From NCBI GenBank assembly GCA_036524005.1, contig DATDDB010000054.1:1-26502 (forward strand): a stretch of DNA of 26,502 nucleotides, given 5' to 3'. Source of the DNA: DATDDB01 sp036524005 (GTDB lineage: Bacteria > Pseudomonadota > Gammaproteobacteria > Burkholderiales > Gallionellaceae). The position numbers and the translations under genes were made by a program. The notes beneath the pieces are model-generated. The model was not told where the DNA came from. It saw only the letters and a program-made list of their open reading frames with translations, and searched no databases. Shown piece after piece: positions 1 through 7,557 of this stretch; within the stretch, counting starts at the first letter, position 1, and each line of letters begins with the position of its first letter.

Positions 1-2
1 TC

Positions 3-1265
<1,263 letters not shown>

Positions 1266-1326
1266 TGGGGCGTGTCCCGAGCCCACAGAGCTTGGGTATC
1301 GTTCGAAAAGCGCTTTATTTGACTCA

Positions 1327-1368
1327 GCCTCACTTTCAATATGAAAGAAAGTGAGGCGGACCATTTTT
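1327..1368 (+). terminator. Putative terminator / dyad after thiC
   Basis: A perfect 11-bp inverted repeat (arms GCCTCACTTTC at 1327-1337 and GAAAGTGAGGC at 1347-1357) has a 9-nt AT-rich loop. A run of five T begins about six bases after the stem (1364-1368). The stem is strong, but the T tract is displaced. It is either a suboptimal rho-independent terminator for thiC or a protein-binding dyad. Confidence 0.5.
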
Positions 1369-1509
1369 GTCTTTGCGTATGATGTGTGCCCTTTAATACG
1401 CAGCGTTCAGGCACCCTCAAAATCACGCACGACAGAGATCATTAACTCTCCCAAAAATGCACGTTGAAATGCGACATCGGAGGAAGCGTCAACCACTGGC
1501 CGTGAGTGT

Positions 1510-1518
1510 TGCTATAAT
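1510..1518 (+). promoter_or_regulatory. Extended -10 promoter candidate for the three-gene cassette
   Basis: TGCTATAAT at 1510-1518 is an exact extended -10 element (TGnTATAAT). No good -35 is seen at the usual spacing, which is tolerated for extended -10 promoters. It would give a leader of roughly 170 nt before the GTG at 1698. A second weaker TATAAA-like element lies at 1663-1668. Confidence 0.4.
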
Positions 1519-1697
1519 CAAAAAGGTTAGGAGTGGGACTGGCGTTGGGGCGGGGGCGTAGCAACCTTCACTTTGTAAGCTTCCTAATGAACTGTGGCGG
1601 TATTCAGCGCCAGTGTTCGTTACGTACCAATGGACGCCTGCAACCAGGCTGCCTAGCACGTGTATAAATAACAGTTCTTGCGTCGGAGGGAAAAGGG

Positions 1698-2465
1698 GTG
1701 TTCAAAATTGACCTGACAGAGCGCTTCCCGCTACTTAGCCGAGCGCCAATCATTGAGGCGGTACTTGGAGTTACCGCACGTGCCCAGGCACCATGGGAGG
1801 AAGCCGCCATATCCGAGCAATTCAAGCACCTGCTCACACCGAGCTACCCCGTGGTTCAATCCAATCGTCGAATATCGCACCAAATCACGCTTGGAGTTGC
1901 AACTCAGGCCGAGCAACGCACAAGCGAAGAGGGATGGCAGGGGCTACGTTGTCAATCGGAAGATGCCTTGCACATCGCGCAATTTAACCGCGATGGCTTT
2001 ACATTTAGCCGCCTGAATCCCTATCTGGATTGGGATCATTTTCTCAGCGAAGGGATGCGACTGTGCAGAATATACAGGGACGTTGCAGACCCGGCAGACA
2101 TGCAACGAGTTGGGCTGCGCTTTATTAACCGAATCGAGCTGCCCAACGATGAAGAAGCAAAACTGAGCGATTTTCTGGAAAACCCGCCAAAGCCCCCCCG
2201 CGAAATGGATGTTCCATTCCATGGTTTTTTGCATCATAATACCCTCGCAATCGTAGGAACTCCATATCTAGTCAACGTGATTCAGACCGTACAATTGGAG
2301 CAGGCAATGGAGCGCTGGTTTGTGATTCTTGATATTGATGTTTCGACGACCGAGCCCATTGTTAATTGGAGCTCGCTCGAGAAACACCTAGAAGAGATGC
2401 GGTGGCTTAAGAACAAAGCGTTTTTTGGTAGCATATCATCCAAGACATTGGAGATGATTAAATGA
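1698..2465 (+). CDS. TIGR04255 family protein
   Basis: This 255-residue soluble protein has no signal peptide or membrane segment. It resembles the sporadically distributed TIGR04255 family: the N-terminal region contains a P-I-I-E-A-V core (LLSRAPIIEAVLGV, residues about 12-25), the length is typical, and the middle has RVGLRFINRIELP, a signature I associate with this family. The GTG start at 1698 is chosen because GGAGGG (1685-1690) lies 7 nt upstream. No catalytic motif is evident and the family has no established function. Its TGA overlaps the ATG of the next gene (ATGA at 2462-2465), so the two are translationally coupled. Sampled lines are about 43-45% GC, clearly below the roughly 60% of flanking housekeeping genes, which suggests horizontal acquisition. 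Confidence 0.8.
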   Translation: MFKIDLTERFPLLSRAPIIEAVLGVTARAQAPWEEAAISEQFKHLLTPSYPVVQSNRRISHQITLGVATQAEQRTSEEGWQGLRCQSEDALHIAQFNRDGFTFSRLNPYLDWDHFLSEGMRLCRIYRDVADPADMQRVGLRFINRIELPNDEEAKLSDFLENPPKPPREMDVPFHGFLHHNTLAIVGTPYLVNVIQTVQLEQAMERWFVILDIDVSTTEPIVNWSSLEKHLEEMRWLKNKAFFGSISSKTLEMIK

Positions 2466-2959
2466 CAATCTCACTTGCACGGAAGATTGTTTCCCCCGAT
2501 TGCATGCAACAGACGCTTGGCGCGAGTGGCACAGCCGAGTATGTCGCCGAACGGATCGCCCAAGGTCGGAATCAGCTCCGCAAATCCGATTCTTTGAGTG
2601 GGGGTGTGCAGGCTGCATTGGACGAGCTGCACGCCATCGCAGATGAATGCAAGCTGTCTGGTTGGGACGGCTACGAAGCAGAACCGCCGTCTGAGCAAAC
2701 AATCCGCCAAGCCGAGCAGTTTCTGAACTCCTTACCGCTGGGCGCGAGAGCCCCATCTGTTGGGGTGGAGCCTGATGGACAGATTACCTTTGAGTGGTTT
2801 CAGTCGCCTCGCCGTATTTTGTCCGTCAGTGTGACATCGGACGGTGATTTGCACTACGCAGCGCTGCTTGGTTACTGCAGGCGCTACGGGACGGAGCCTT
2901 TTTTCGGGAAGATACCTGCTGAAATATCACGGTTAATTGACCGTGCGCTTGAGGAATGA
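2462..2959 (+). CDS. Hypothetical protein with GWDGY motif, second gene of cassette
   Basis: This 165-residue protein is predicted soluble. Residues about 50-110 carry a recognisable pattern: a helical stretch (ALDELHAIADECK), then GWDGYEAEPPSEQT, then an A-x-x-F-L-x-x-L-P segment, then a beta-rich part with PDGQITFEW and a hydrophobic strand ending SDGDLHYAALLG. I have an impression of similar GWDGY-type proteins beside TIGR04255 genes elsewhere, but no function is known to me. Start and stop codons overlap both neighbours by ATGA, which ties it to a three-gene operon. It has no catalytic residues I can name; a structural or partner role within the cassette is only a guess. Confidence 0.75.
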   Translation: MTISLARKIVSPDCMQQTLGASGTAEYVAERIAQGRNQLRKSDSLSGGVQAALDELHAIADECKLSGWDGYEAEPPSEQTIRQAEQFLNSLPLGARAPSVGVEPDGQITFEWFQSPRRILSVSVTSDGDLHYAALLGYCRRYGTEPFFGKIPAEISRLIDRALEE

Positions 2960-3360
2960 CGCAAGGAACCCAGGTTGTGCCCATCGCCGATTACGAGCAT
3001 CTTGCTCGCTTCATAATTTACCAAAAGTGGGTGCGGAGTTCAGATAGCACTGTACGGCCAGAAGCATTTATTCCGCACCCCTATCCAGACCTTTCCGTCA
3101 CACGGCACCATAATCTTACTGATGATGCCATCTGGCAAGTTGGGCGAGGTGTGGCTACGGCCAGACAAAAGACACTGTATGGGCGTGCAGACCTGACGGC
3201 CATTACGGTTCGCCGACGGCAACTAGAGCTCGAGTCTGATGCTGTTGCAGGCAATCCAAATCACGTGAATATGACCGGATGGCCTACAGACAAACCGTCG
3301 CAAAAGATAATTGCGCTTGAGCTCGCTGCAAATTCTACCTACCGGCCTCATCAGGGATAG
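2956..3360 (+). CDS. Hypothetical protein, third gene of cassette
   Basis: This 134-residue protein starts at the ATGA overlap with the preceding gene. I do not recognise a named domain. Visible features are AFIPHPYPDLSVTRH (about residues 37-51), a helix-like DDAIWQVGRGVATARQKTLYGRADL segment, and a C-terminal block NPNHVNMTGWPTDKPSQKIIALELAA. The conserved-looking His, Arg and Asp residues (RHH, GRAD, NPNH) could form an active or binding site, but that is inference. It ends with TAG at 3358-3360, and no clear terminator follows. The tight overlaps imply that it works with the two upstream products in fixed stoichiometry. Confidence 0.72.
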   Translation: MTQGTQVVPIADYEHLARFIIYQKWVRSSDSTVRPEAFIPHPYPDLSVTRHHNLTDDAIWQVGRGVATARQKTLYGRADLTAITVRRRQLELESDAVAGNPNHVNMTGWPTDKPSQKIIALELAANSTYRPHQG

Positions 3361-3428
3361 GCCGCGCCGCCTTCCTGATGGGGCGCAAGTGCATGCTCCA
3401 TGTAACGTTTGATAAACACGTCGTGAGC

Positions 3429-3755
3429 ATGACCTGCCGTCCCAACAGCACCGCGCCTTCCCTCGCCTCGCACCTGCCCGGCATGTCGCTGGGCAAGCCT
3501 AGCCTTTTGCGCCTGGCCGGGGCATGCAGCCTCATGCTTGCAGCCATGCTGTGGGCGGGAACCGCCGACGCACAAACGACGCATCAATGGGGTCAGACTC
3601 GATTGATCGATCGGTGCGCTCATCCAGAATCTGACCCATTGATTCTTGCCGAACAATCGCGATGTCGCCCATCGTCCGGTCTGTTCGGCAAAGTTACTTA
3701 TCCTATCCATGAGGCGCGGAGCGTTCATCGCATTCTCCGCGTATACCATATCTAG
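3429..3755 (+). pseudogene. Decayed ykgJ 5' copy fused to an orphan signal peptide
   Basis: The reading frame begins MTCRP and continues to LPGMSLGKP, matching the start of the intact ykgJ at 5672 (MTCRP, then LPGMPLGKP). It has a four-residue in-frame deletion and has lost the cysteines that follow MTCRP in the intact copy. Directly after the shared LGKP the similarity stops, and the frame becomes a classical signal peptide: LLRLAGACSLMLAAMLWAGTADA followed by Q, with an A-x-A cleavage site. The remainder runs through the two-hairpin element at 3583-3691 and stops at 3755. I read this as a recombination scar joining a ykgJ remnant to the start of a lost exported protein, not as a functional gene. 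An alternative is a short secreted peptide starting at the ATG at 3483. Confidence 0.55.
3583..3691. repeat. Two-hairpin REP/MITE-like element
   Basis: Two inverted repeats stand side by side. The first pairs ATCAATGGGGTCAGACTC (3583-3600) with GAATCTGACCCATTGAT (3627-3643), with one bulge and one mismatch. The second is a perfect 10-bp repeat, TTGCCGAACA (3646-3655) and TGTTCGGCAA (3682-3691). The AATGGGGTCAGA sequence resembles, from memory, the flanks of REP-associated (Y1/IS200-like) transposase genes in proteobacteria; no transposase is present here. The element lies inside the decayed frame, consistent with a non-autonomous insertion. Confidence 0.5.
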
Positions 3756-3766
3756 CTAGCACCTTA

Positions 3767-3811
3767 TGGGGAAAACACCGCATTTTCCCCAAGTGTCACC
3801 CCGGATATACT
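3767..3811 (+). promoter_or_regulatory. Promoter region and operator-like dyad of the kinase-GGDEF gene
   Basis: A -10 candidate TATACT lies at 3806-3811. Where its -35 should be sits the right arm of a perfect 9-bp inverted repeat (TGGGGAAAA at 3767-3775, TTTTCCCCA at 3783-3791, 7-nt spacer). A dyad overlapping the -35 is a typical repressor position. The predicted transcript starts near 3818, which supports translation from the ATG at 3892, not from the earlier ATG at 3766. Confidence 0.4.
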
Positions 3812-3891
3812 GGGCCTGCAACCGGAAACACGCGTCGCACGATCGAGTGCGGGCGAATCCTCCGTTGCGCAACCAAGACCTTGGGGCAGAC

Positions 3892-5601
3892 ATGTTCAGC
3901 CAACTCGGGCGGTACGAGGTTTTCGAAGAGCTGGGACGCGGCTCCATGGGCATCGTTTATCGCGCCAAGGACCCCTTAATCGACCGCTTTGTCGCGATCA
4001 AGGTGATCAACCTGGAGAGCCTCAACAATCCACAGATTCAGGACTATGAGGTGCGCTTCCATCACGAGGCGAAGTCTGCCGGCCGTCTAAACCATCCGAA
4101 CATTTTCACCATCCACGACATGGGCAAATGCGGCGACGTGGCATACATCGCCATGGAGATGCTGGAGGGGCGCGAACTGCGCGAAATGATCGACTGCAAG
4201 GGCGGCATATCGGTAGGCCAGGCGCTGGACATTACGACCCAGGTGGCGCACGGCCTCGCCTATGCGCACCAGCGCGGGGTGGCACACCACGATATCAAGC
4301 CGGCAAACATCATGGTGGTCGACGGGCGCCGCGTGAAGATCGCCGATTTCGGTCTGGCCCAGGTGTCGCCATCGCCGGTGCGCACTCCGGGGGGCAGTGT
4401 CATGGGTTCGCCGTTGTACATGTCACCGGAGCAGGTTCAGGCCCAGGCGCTGGATACCCGTTCCGACATCTTCTCGCTGGGCGTGATCCTGTATGAGATG
4501 CTCACGCAGCGCCCGCCGTTCCTGGGCGCGGATGCCGGAGAGGTGATGCGCCAGATCGTGATGCACACCCCGCCCCCTCCAGGCACGATCAACACCAAGG
4601 TCCCCAAGATGCTGGACCGCATCGTGGAAAAGTGCCTCGAAAAAAATCCTGGTGCGCGTTACCAGGATGCGGGCGAACTGGCGGACGACCTGCGCGCGTG
4701 CCACGAAATGCTGCGCGGCATGAGTGCGCGCCATTTCCAATTTGTCGCAAGCGAGCGGTTCAAGCGCCTGCGGCACCTCGCGATCCCGGGCGGGGTGCCG
4801 GAAAGAACCGCCGCAATCGGCGGCTTCGCGCTGATCTTCGCCATCTTCGTTGCCGACATCATGAGCGACGTCACCATCCAGATGCATCTGCTGTACGTGT
4901 TTCCCCTCATCATGATGGCGTTCCATTGCGAGCGCCCGGCGCTGGTGCATAGCGCCGTGTGGGCGTCGATCTTCCTGCAGGCGGTGACGCTGATCGCGTA
5001 CGGCGTATCCCTGCCGCTCGTGTCGAAAACCATCATGCTGCTGCTGATCCTGCCCTCCAATCTGCTGATTGCCTACGTGACCCGCATGGCCCGCGCCAAT
5101 TTTATGGAGGCTGACCACTTGTCATCCTTTGACTGGCTGACCGAGCTGCGCAACCGGCAAAGCTTCGAATCCATCGTGGACGCGGAGATCAAGCGGCAAA
5201 AACGCTATGGCGGAACATTCTCGCTGGCCTGCATCGACATCGACGGCTTCACCGGTCTGAACGCAGACCAGGGCCACCGGGCCGGCGACGAAGCCCTCTG
5301 TCTGCTTGCCCAGGTCATGCGCAAGCATGTGCGCCAGTCCGATACGTCCGCGCGGCTGGGCGGGGACGAATTCGCGATTCTCATGCCGCATGCCCATGCG
5401 GACGACTGCGGGCGCATGTGCCAGCAGCTTTCCGCGAAGATTTCGCAGCACCTGGGCGGCGCTGCACTGCCGGTGTCGGCCAGCATCGGCTACGTCACCT
5501 TCGATGCGCCGCCCGTCTCAACCGCACACGCCCTGGAACGCGTCGCTGCCGCGCTGCGCGTCGCCAAGGCCTCCGGCAAGGGGGCCACTGCAAGAGGATA
5601 G
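3892..5601 (+). CDS. Ser/Thr protein kinase - membrane - GGDEF diguanylate cyclase fusion
   Basis: This 569-residue protein has three parts. Residues 8-275 form a Hanks-type kinase with a glycine loop (ELGRGSMGIVY), ATP-anchoring Lys37 in AIK, catalytic loop HHDIKPAN with Asp134, DFG at 152-154 and GSPLYMSPEQ in the activation segment. Residues about 306-400 hold four hydrophobic helices. Residues about 413-569 form a diguanylate cyclase with FDWLTELRNR, an intact GGDEF at 490-494 and an inhibitory RxxD site (R481-D484) five residues before it. Both catalytic halves look active, so it could couple kinase signalling to c-di-GMP synthesis at the inner membrane, with both domains cytoplasmic. 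The usual HRD is HHD. The start at 3892 (MFSQLGRYEV) fits the domain boundary and a nearby GGGG; an in-frame ATG at 3766 would add 42 poorly conserved-looking residues. Confidence 0.93.
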   Translation: MFSQLGRYEVFEELGRGSMGIVYRAKDPLIDRFVAIKVINLESLNNPQIQDYEVRFHHEAKSAGRLNHPNIFTIHDMGKCGDVAYIAMEMLEGRELREMIDCKGGISVGQALDITTQVAHGLAYAHQRGVAHHDIKPANIMVVDGRRVKIADFGLAQVSPSPVRTPGGSVMGSPLYMSPEQVQAQALDTRSDIFSLGVILYEMLTQRPPFLGADAGEVMRQIVMHTPPPPGTINTKVPKMLDRIVEKCLEKNPGARYQDAGELADDLRACHEMLRGMSARHFQFVASERFKRLRHLAIPGGVPERTAAIGGFALIFAIFVADIMSDVTIQMHLLYVFPLIMMAFHCERPALVHSAVWASIFLQAVTLIAYGVSLPLVSKTIMLLLILPSNLLIAYVTRMARANFMEADHLSSFDWLTELRNRQSFESIVDAEIKRQKRYGGTFSLACIDIDGFTGLNADQGHRAGDEALCLLAQVMRKHVRQSDTSARLGGDEFAILMPHAHADDCGRMCQQLSAKISQHLGGAALPVSASIGYVTFDAPPVSTAHALERVAAALRVAKASGKGATARG

Positions 5602-5653
5602 CACCTGCGTGGATACCGGCCACCAATCGCGTGTCCGGCCCGTAGTTTCAGGC

Positions 5654-5659
5654 TACAAT
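5654..5659 (+). promoter_or_regulatory. -10 candidate TACAAT upstream of ykgJ
   Basis: TACAAT lies 12 nt before the ykgJ ATG at 5672. If used, the transcript would have an almost absent 5' leader. No clear -35 or Shine-Dalgarno sequence is visible. Confidence 0.3.
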
Positions 5660-5671
5660 TTGTGCGCTATC

Positions 5672-5932
5672 ATGACCTGCCGCCCCCATTGCGCCGCCTG
5701 CTGCATTGCGCCTTCCATCACCTCGCCCCTGCCCGGCATGCCGCTGGGCAAGCCCGCCGGGGTGCGCTGTGCGCAGCTTACTGCCGATAACGCTTGCGCG
5801 GTATTCGGCAAGCCTGAGCGTCCGGCCTTCTGCGGCGGCTTGCAGCCGTCAGCGGAAATGTGTGGCACATCACGCGAGGAGGCGCTGGCGTGGCTGGCGC
5901 GGTTGGAGCGGGATACGCGGCCCGCGTTATAA
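5672..5932 (+). CDS. YkgJ-family cysteine cluster protein
   Basis: This is an 86-residue protein of the YkgJ/CxxCxxCC family of zinc- or iron-binding small proteins of unknown role. The N terminus MTCRPHCAACCIAPS contains the diagnostic cysteine cluster (Cys3, Cys7, Cys10, Cys11). It is followed by PGMPLGKPAGVRC and FGKPERPAFC, typical of this subfamily, with more cysteines toward the C terminus. The ATG at 5672 is chosen because the family begins at this M-x-C; the frame stays open far upstream only as an overlap with the GGDEF gene. A degraded copy of its 5' end lies 2.2 kb upstream, on the other side of the kinase gene. Its TAA is embedded in the -10 element of the next gene. Confidence 0.88.
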   Translation: MTCRPHCAACCIAPSITSPLPGMPLGKPAGVRCAQLTADNACAVFGKPERPAFCGGLQPSAEMCGTSREEALAWLARLERDTRPAL

Positions 5933-5933
5933 T
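5928..5933 (+). promoter_or_regulatory. -10 element TATAAT before the DUF1289 gene
   Basis: A perfect TATAAT at 5928-5933 contains the ykgJ stop codon and ends 7 nt before the ATG at 5941. TTGGAG at 5903-5908 could be a -35, with 19-bp spacing. The geometry predicts transcription beginning at or next to the start codon, i.e. a leaderless mRNA. Confidence 0.4.
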
Positions 5934-5940
5934 TCGCTCT

Positions 5941-6150
5941 ATGCATTTGCACTCGCCACCTTCGCCGCTGGAAATTTCCGCCGATTGCCCTTGCACCGGG
6001 CATTGCAGCACGGCGCTGGGCGATGACGTGTGCCGCAGTTGCCAGCGCACCTTCGAGGAGATCACGGCCTGGCCGCGGATGAGCGAGGAGGAGCGCCGCG
6101 CGGTGAACCTCCGCATTGCACTGGAGCAGCAGGAGCAGCCAACGCGCTAA
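5941..6150 (+). CDS. DUF1289 domain-containing protein
   Basis: This 69-residue protein has the DUF1289 signature: CPCTGHCS, then VCRSCQRTFEEITAWPRMSEEER. The paired cysteines (Cx3C and Cx2C) suggest a bound metal, and the R-T-x-x-E-I-x-x-W run is diagnostic. Function is unknown. The ATG at 5941 lies immediately behind a perfect -10 element, and no Shine-Dalgarno sequence is visible, which fits leaderless translation. An earlier ATG at 5860 would overlap ykgJ and lacks family similarity. It is followed by uppP after 53 bp. Confidence 0.85.
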   Translation: MHLHSPPSPLEISADCPCTGHCSTALGDDVCRSCQRTFEEITAWPRMSEEERRAVNLRIALEQQEQPTR

Positions 6151-6156
6151 GGCAGG

Positions 6157-6162
6157 TATAAT
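6157..6162 (+). promoter_or_regulatory. -10 element TATAAT upstream of uppP
   Basis: TATAAT lies 41 bp before the uppP ATG, immediately after the DUF1289 stop. The -35 position is not consensus. uppP may therefore have its own promoter apart from the upstream genes. Confidence 0.35.
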
Positions 6163-6203
6163 CCGCGTTTCGCCTAATCAATTCGTTAACCCGCTCAAGA
6201 AAT

Positions 6204-7031
6204 ATGGATACGCTACTCCTGCTCAAAGCCGCCATCCTCGGCATCGTCGAAGGCCTCACCGAGTTTTTGCCGATCTCTTCCACCGGACACCTGATCGTGG
6301 CCGAAAGCCTGCTGAAGTTCGACGATGCGCGCGGCAAGCTGTTCGAGATCGTCATCCAGTCGGCGGCCATCATGGCGGTGATGTGGGAATATCGCACCAA
6401 GATCGGCGCGGTGGCCCGGGGGGTGGCGCAGGGCCAGGAAGCGGCGCGGCGCTTCGCCCTCAACGTGTTCATCGCCTTCCTGCCGCTGGCCATACTTGGC
6501 CTGCTGTTCCACAAAAAGATCGAGGCGGTGCTGTTCAATCCCATCACGGTGGCGATCACTTCCATCGTCGGCGCGCTGTTCATCCTGTGGGCGGAAAAGC
6601 GCAAGCACACGGTCACCGTGCAGACGGTGGACGACCTGCACTGGAAGGATGCGGTGAAGGTGGGGTTCGCCCAGGCGCTGGCGTTGATACCGGGCACATC
6701 GCGCTCCGGCGCCACGATCATAGGCGGCTTGTTCTTTGGCTTAAGCAGGAAGGCCGCGACCGAATTCACGTTCTTCCTGGCCATGCCCACGCTGATCGGC
6801 GCGACGGTCTATTCGCTCTACAAGGAACGCGCGCTGCTTTCCGTGCATGACCTGGATATGTGGGCGGTGGGCCTCGCCACCTCGTTCATTTCGGCGTTCC
6901 TGTGCGTGCGCTGGCTGCTGCGCTACATCAGCACCCACGACTTCACGGTGTTTGCCTGGTACCGCATTGCCTTCGGCCTGGTCGTGCTGGGCACATACTA
7001 CGGCGGGCTGGTGAAGTGGTCGGTTGACTAG
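6204..7031 (+). CDS. uppP: Undecaprenyl-diphosphatase UppP (BacA)
   Basis: UppP is an inner-membrane enzyme that dephosphorylates undecaprenyl pyrophosphate, recycling the lipid carrier for peptidoglycan and other wall polymers; overexpression confers bacitracin resistance. The 275-residue protein is full length. It shows both catalytic signatures, EGLTEFLPISSTGH near the N terminus (residues about 13-26) and PGTSRSGATI in the second half, and it is largely hydrophobic, consistent with a multi-pass membrane protein. The stop codon TAG overlaps the stop codon of the opposing rhodanese gene within the palindrome CTAG at 7028-7031. Confidence 0.97.
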   Translation: MDTLLLLKAAILGIVEGLTEFLPISSTGHLIVAESLLKFDDARGKLFEIVIQSAAIMAVMWEYRTKIGAVARGVAQGQEAARRFALNVFIAFLPLAILGLLFHKKIEAVLFNPITVAITSIVGALFILWAEKRKHTVTVQTVDDLHWKDAVKVGFAQALALIPGTSRSGATIIGGLFFGLSRKAATEFTFFLAMPTLIGATVYSLYKERALLSVHDLDMWAVGLATSFISAFLCVRWLLRYISTHDFTVFAWYRIAFGLVVLGTYYGGLVKWSVD

Positions 7032-7480
7032 CTCTGCGACCACGGCAGGCCCAGCTTGCGCCAACCGTTGAGCGTGTTGCGCTGATTGTCGCCGTCGGGG
7101 TCGCCCTCGAAGCCTTCCAGCACGTTGTAGCAATCGGCAAACCCGGAACGCGTGGCCAGTGCGGCTGCGGCGTGCGAGCGGTGGCCGCTGCGGCAGATGA
7201 ACATGAGCAGCGATTCGGAATTGACCTGCTGTTCCAGCTGCGAAATGAAATTCGGGTTGGGCTTCATGCCGGGATAGCTGGCCCACTCGACTTCCACGGC
7301 ATCGGGTATGCGTCCCACCCAGTCCAGCTCGGCACGGGTGCGCACGTCCACCAGCTTGGCTCCGGGAGCCGACTGCATGATTTCGTACGCTTCCGAAGGC
7401 AGCAAAGCGCCTTCGTAGGGCAGGTCCATTTCCTTGGCGCGCTGCTGCGCGGCTTGCAGAATTTCTGTAATTTTTCCCAT
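7028..7480 (-). CDS. Rhodanese-like domain protein
   Basis: This 150-residue single-domain rhodanese has no signal peptide, so it is probably cytoplasmic. The active-site loop is CRSGHRS with the catalytic cysteine at residue 96. The CH2A-like segment KLVDVRTRAELDWVGRIPDA (residues about 42-61) and the C-terminal GFEGDPDG and NGWRKLGLPW stretches match a common proteobacterial subfamily. It probably carries persulfide sulfur, but the acceptor is not evident from context. It converges on uppP and shares its last bases with it; its 5' end diverges from the CDF transporter gene across a 77-bp gap. Confidence 0.93.
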   Translation of the reverse strand: MGKITEILQAAQQRAKEMDLPYEGALLPSEAYEIMQSAPGAKLVDVRTRAELDWVGRIPDAVEVEWASYPGMKPNPNFISQLEQQVNSESLLMFICRSGHRSHAAAALATRSGFADCYNVLEGFEGDPDGDNQRNTLNGWRKLGLPWSQS

Positions 7481-7557
7481 GTATCTTTACCGGTATTTAA
7501 GCTTTTGAGCGCAAGTGTTATGCTTGCCGTGCGCAACTGCATACTATCCCAACCGCA

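Larger units (their letters stand above)
1266..1697. other. Intergenic gap between thiC and the accessory cassette
   Basis: There is no convincing gene in this 432-bp stretch. It holds a small hairpin just after thiC (arms 1276-1282 and 1290-1296, one G-T wobble), a stronger dyad at 1327-1357 and a promoter-like extended -10 at 1510-1518. By eye the base composition shifts here from the GC-rich thiC toward the lower-GC cassette that follows, so this gap probably contains the left boundary of the accessory segment. I see no tRNA, integrase or obvious attachment repeat. Confidence 0.5.

Noticed and set aside
3351..3749. Minus-strand frame of 132 codons across the decayed segment
   Set aside because: It runs through the palindromic element and the ykgJ remnant, has no ribosome-binding site and no recognisable family.
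3766..3891. Upstream ATG for the kinase-GGDEF protein
   Set aside because: The ATG lies inside the 9-bp dyad and upstream of the likely transcription start; the added 42 residues do not resemble a domain.
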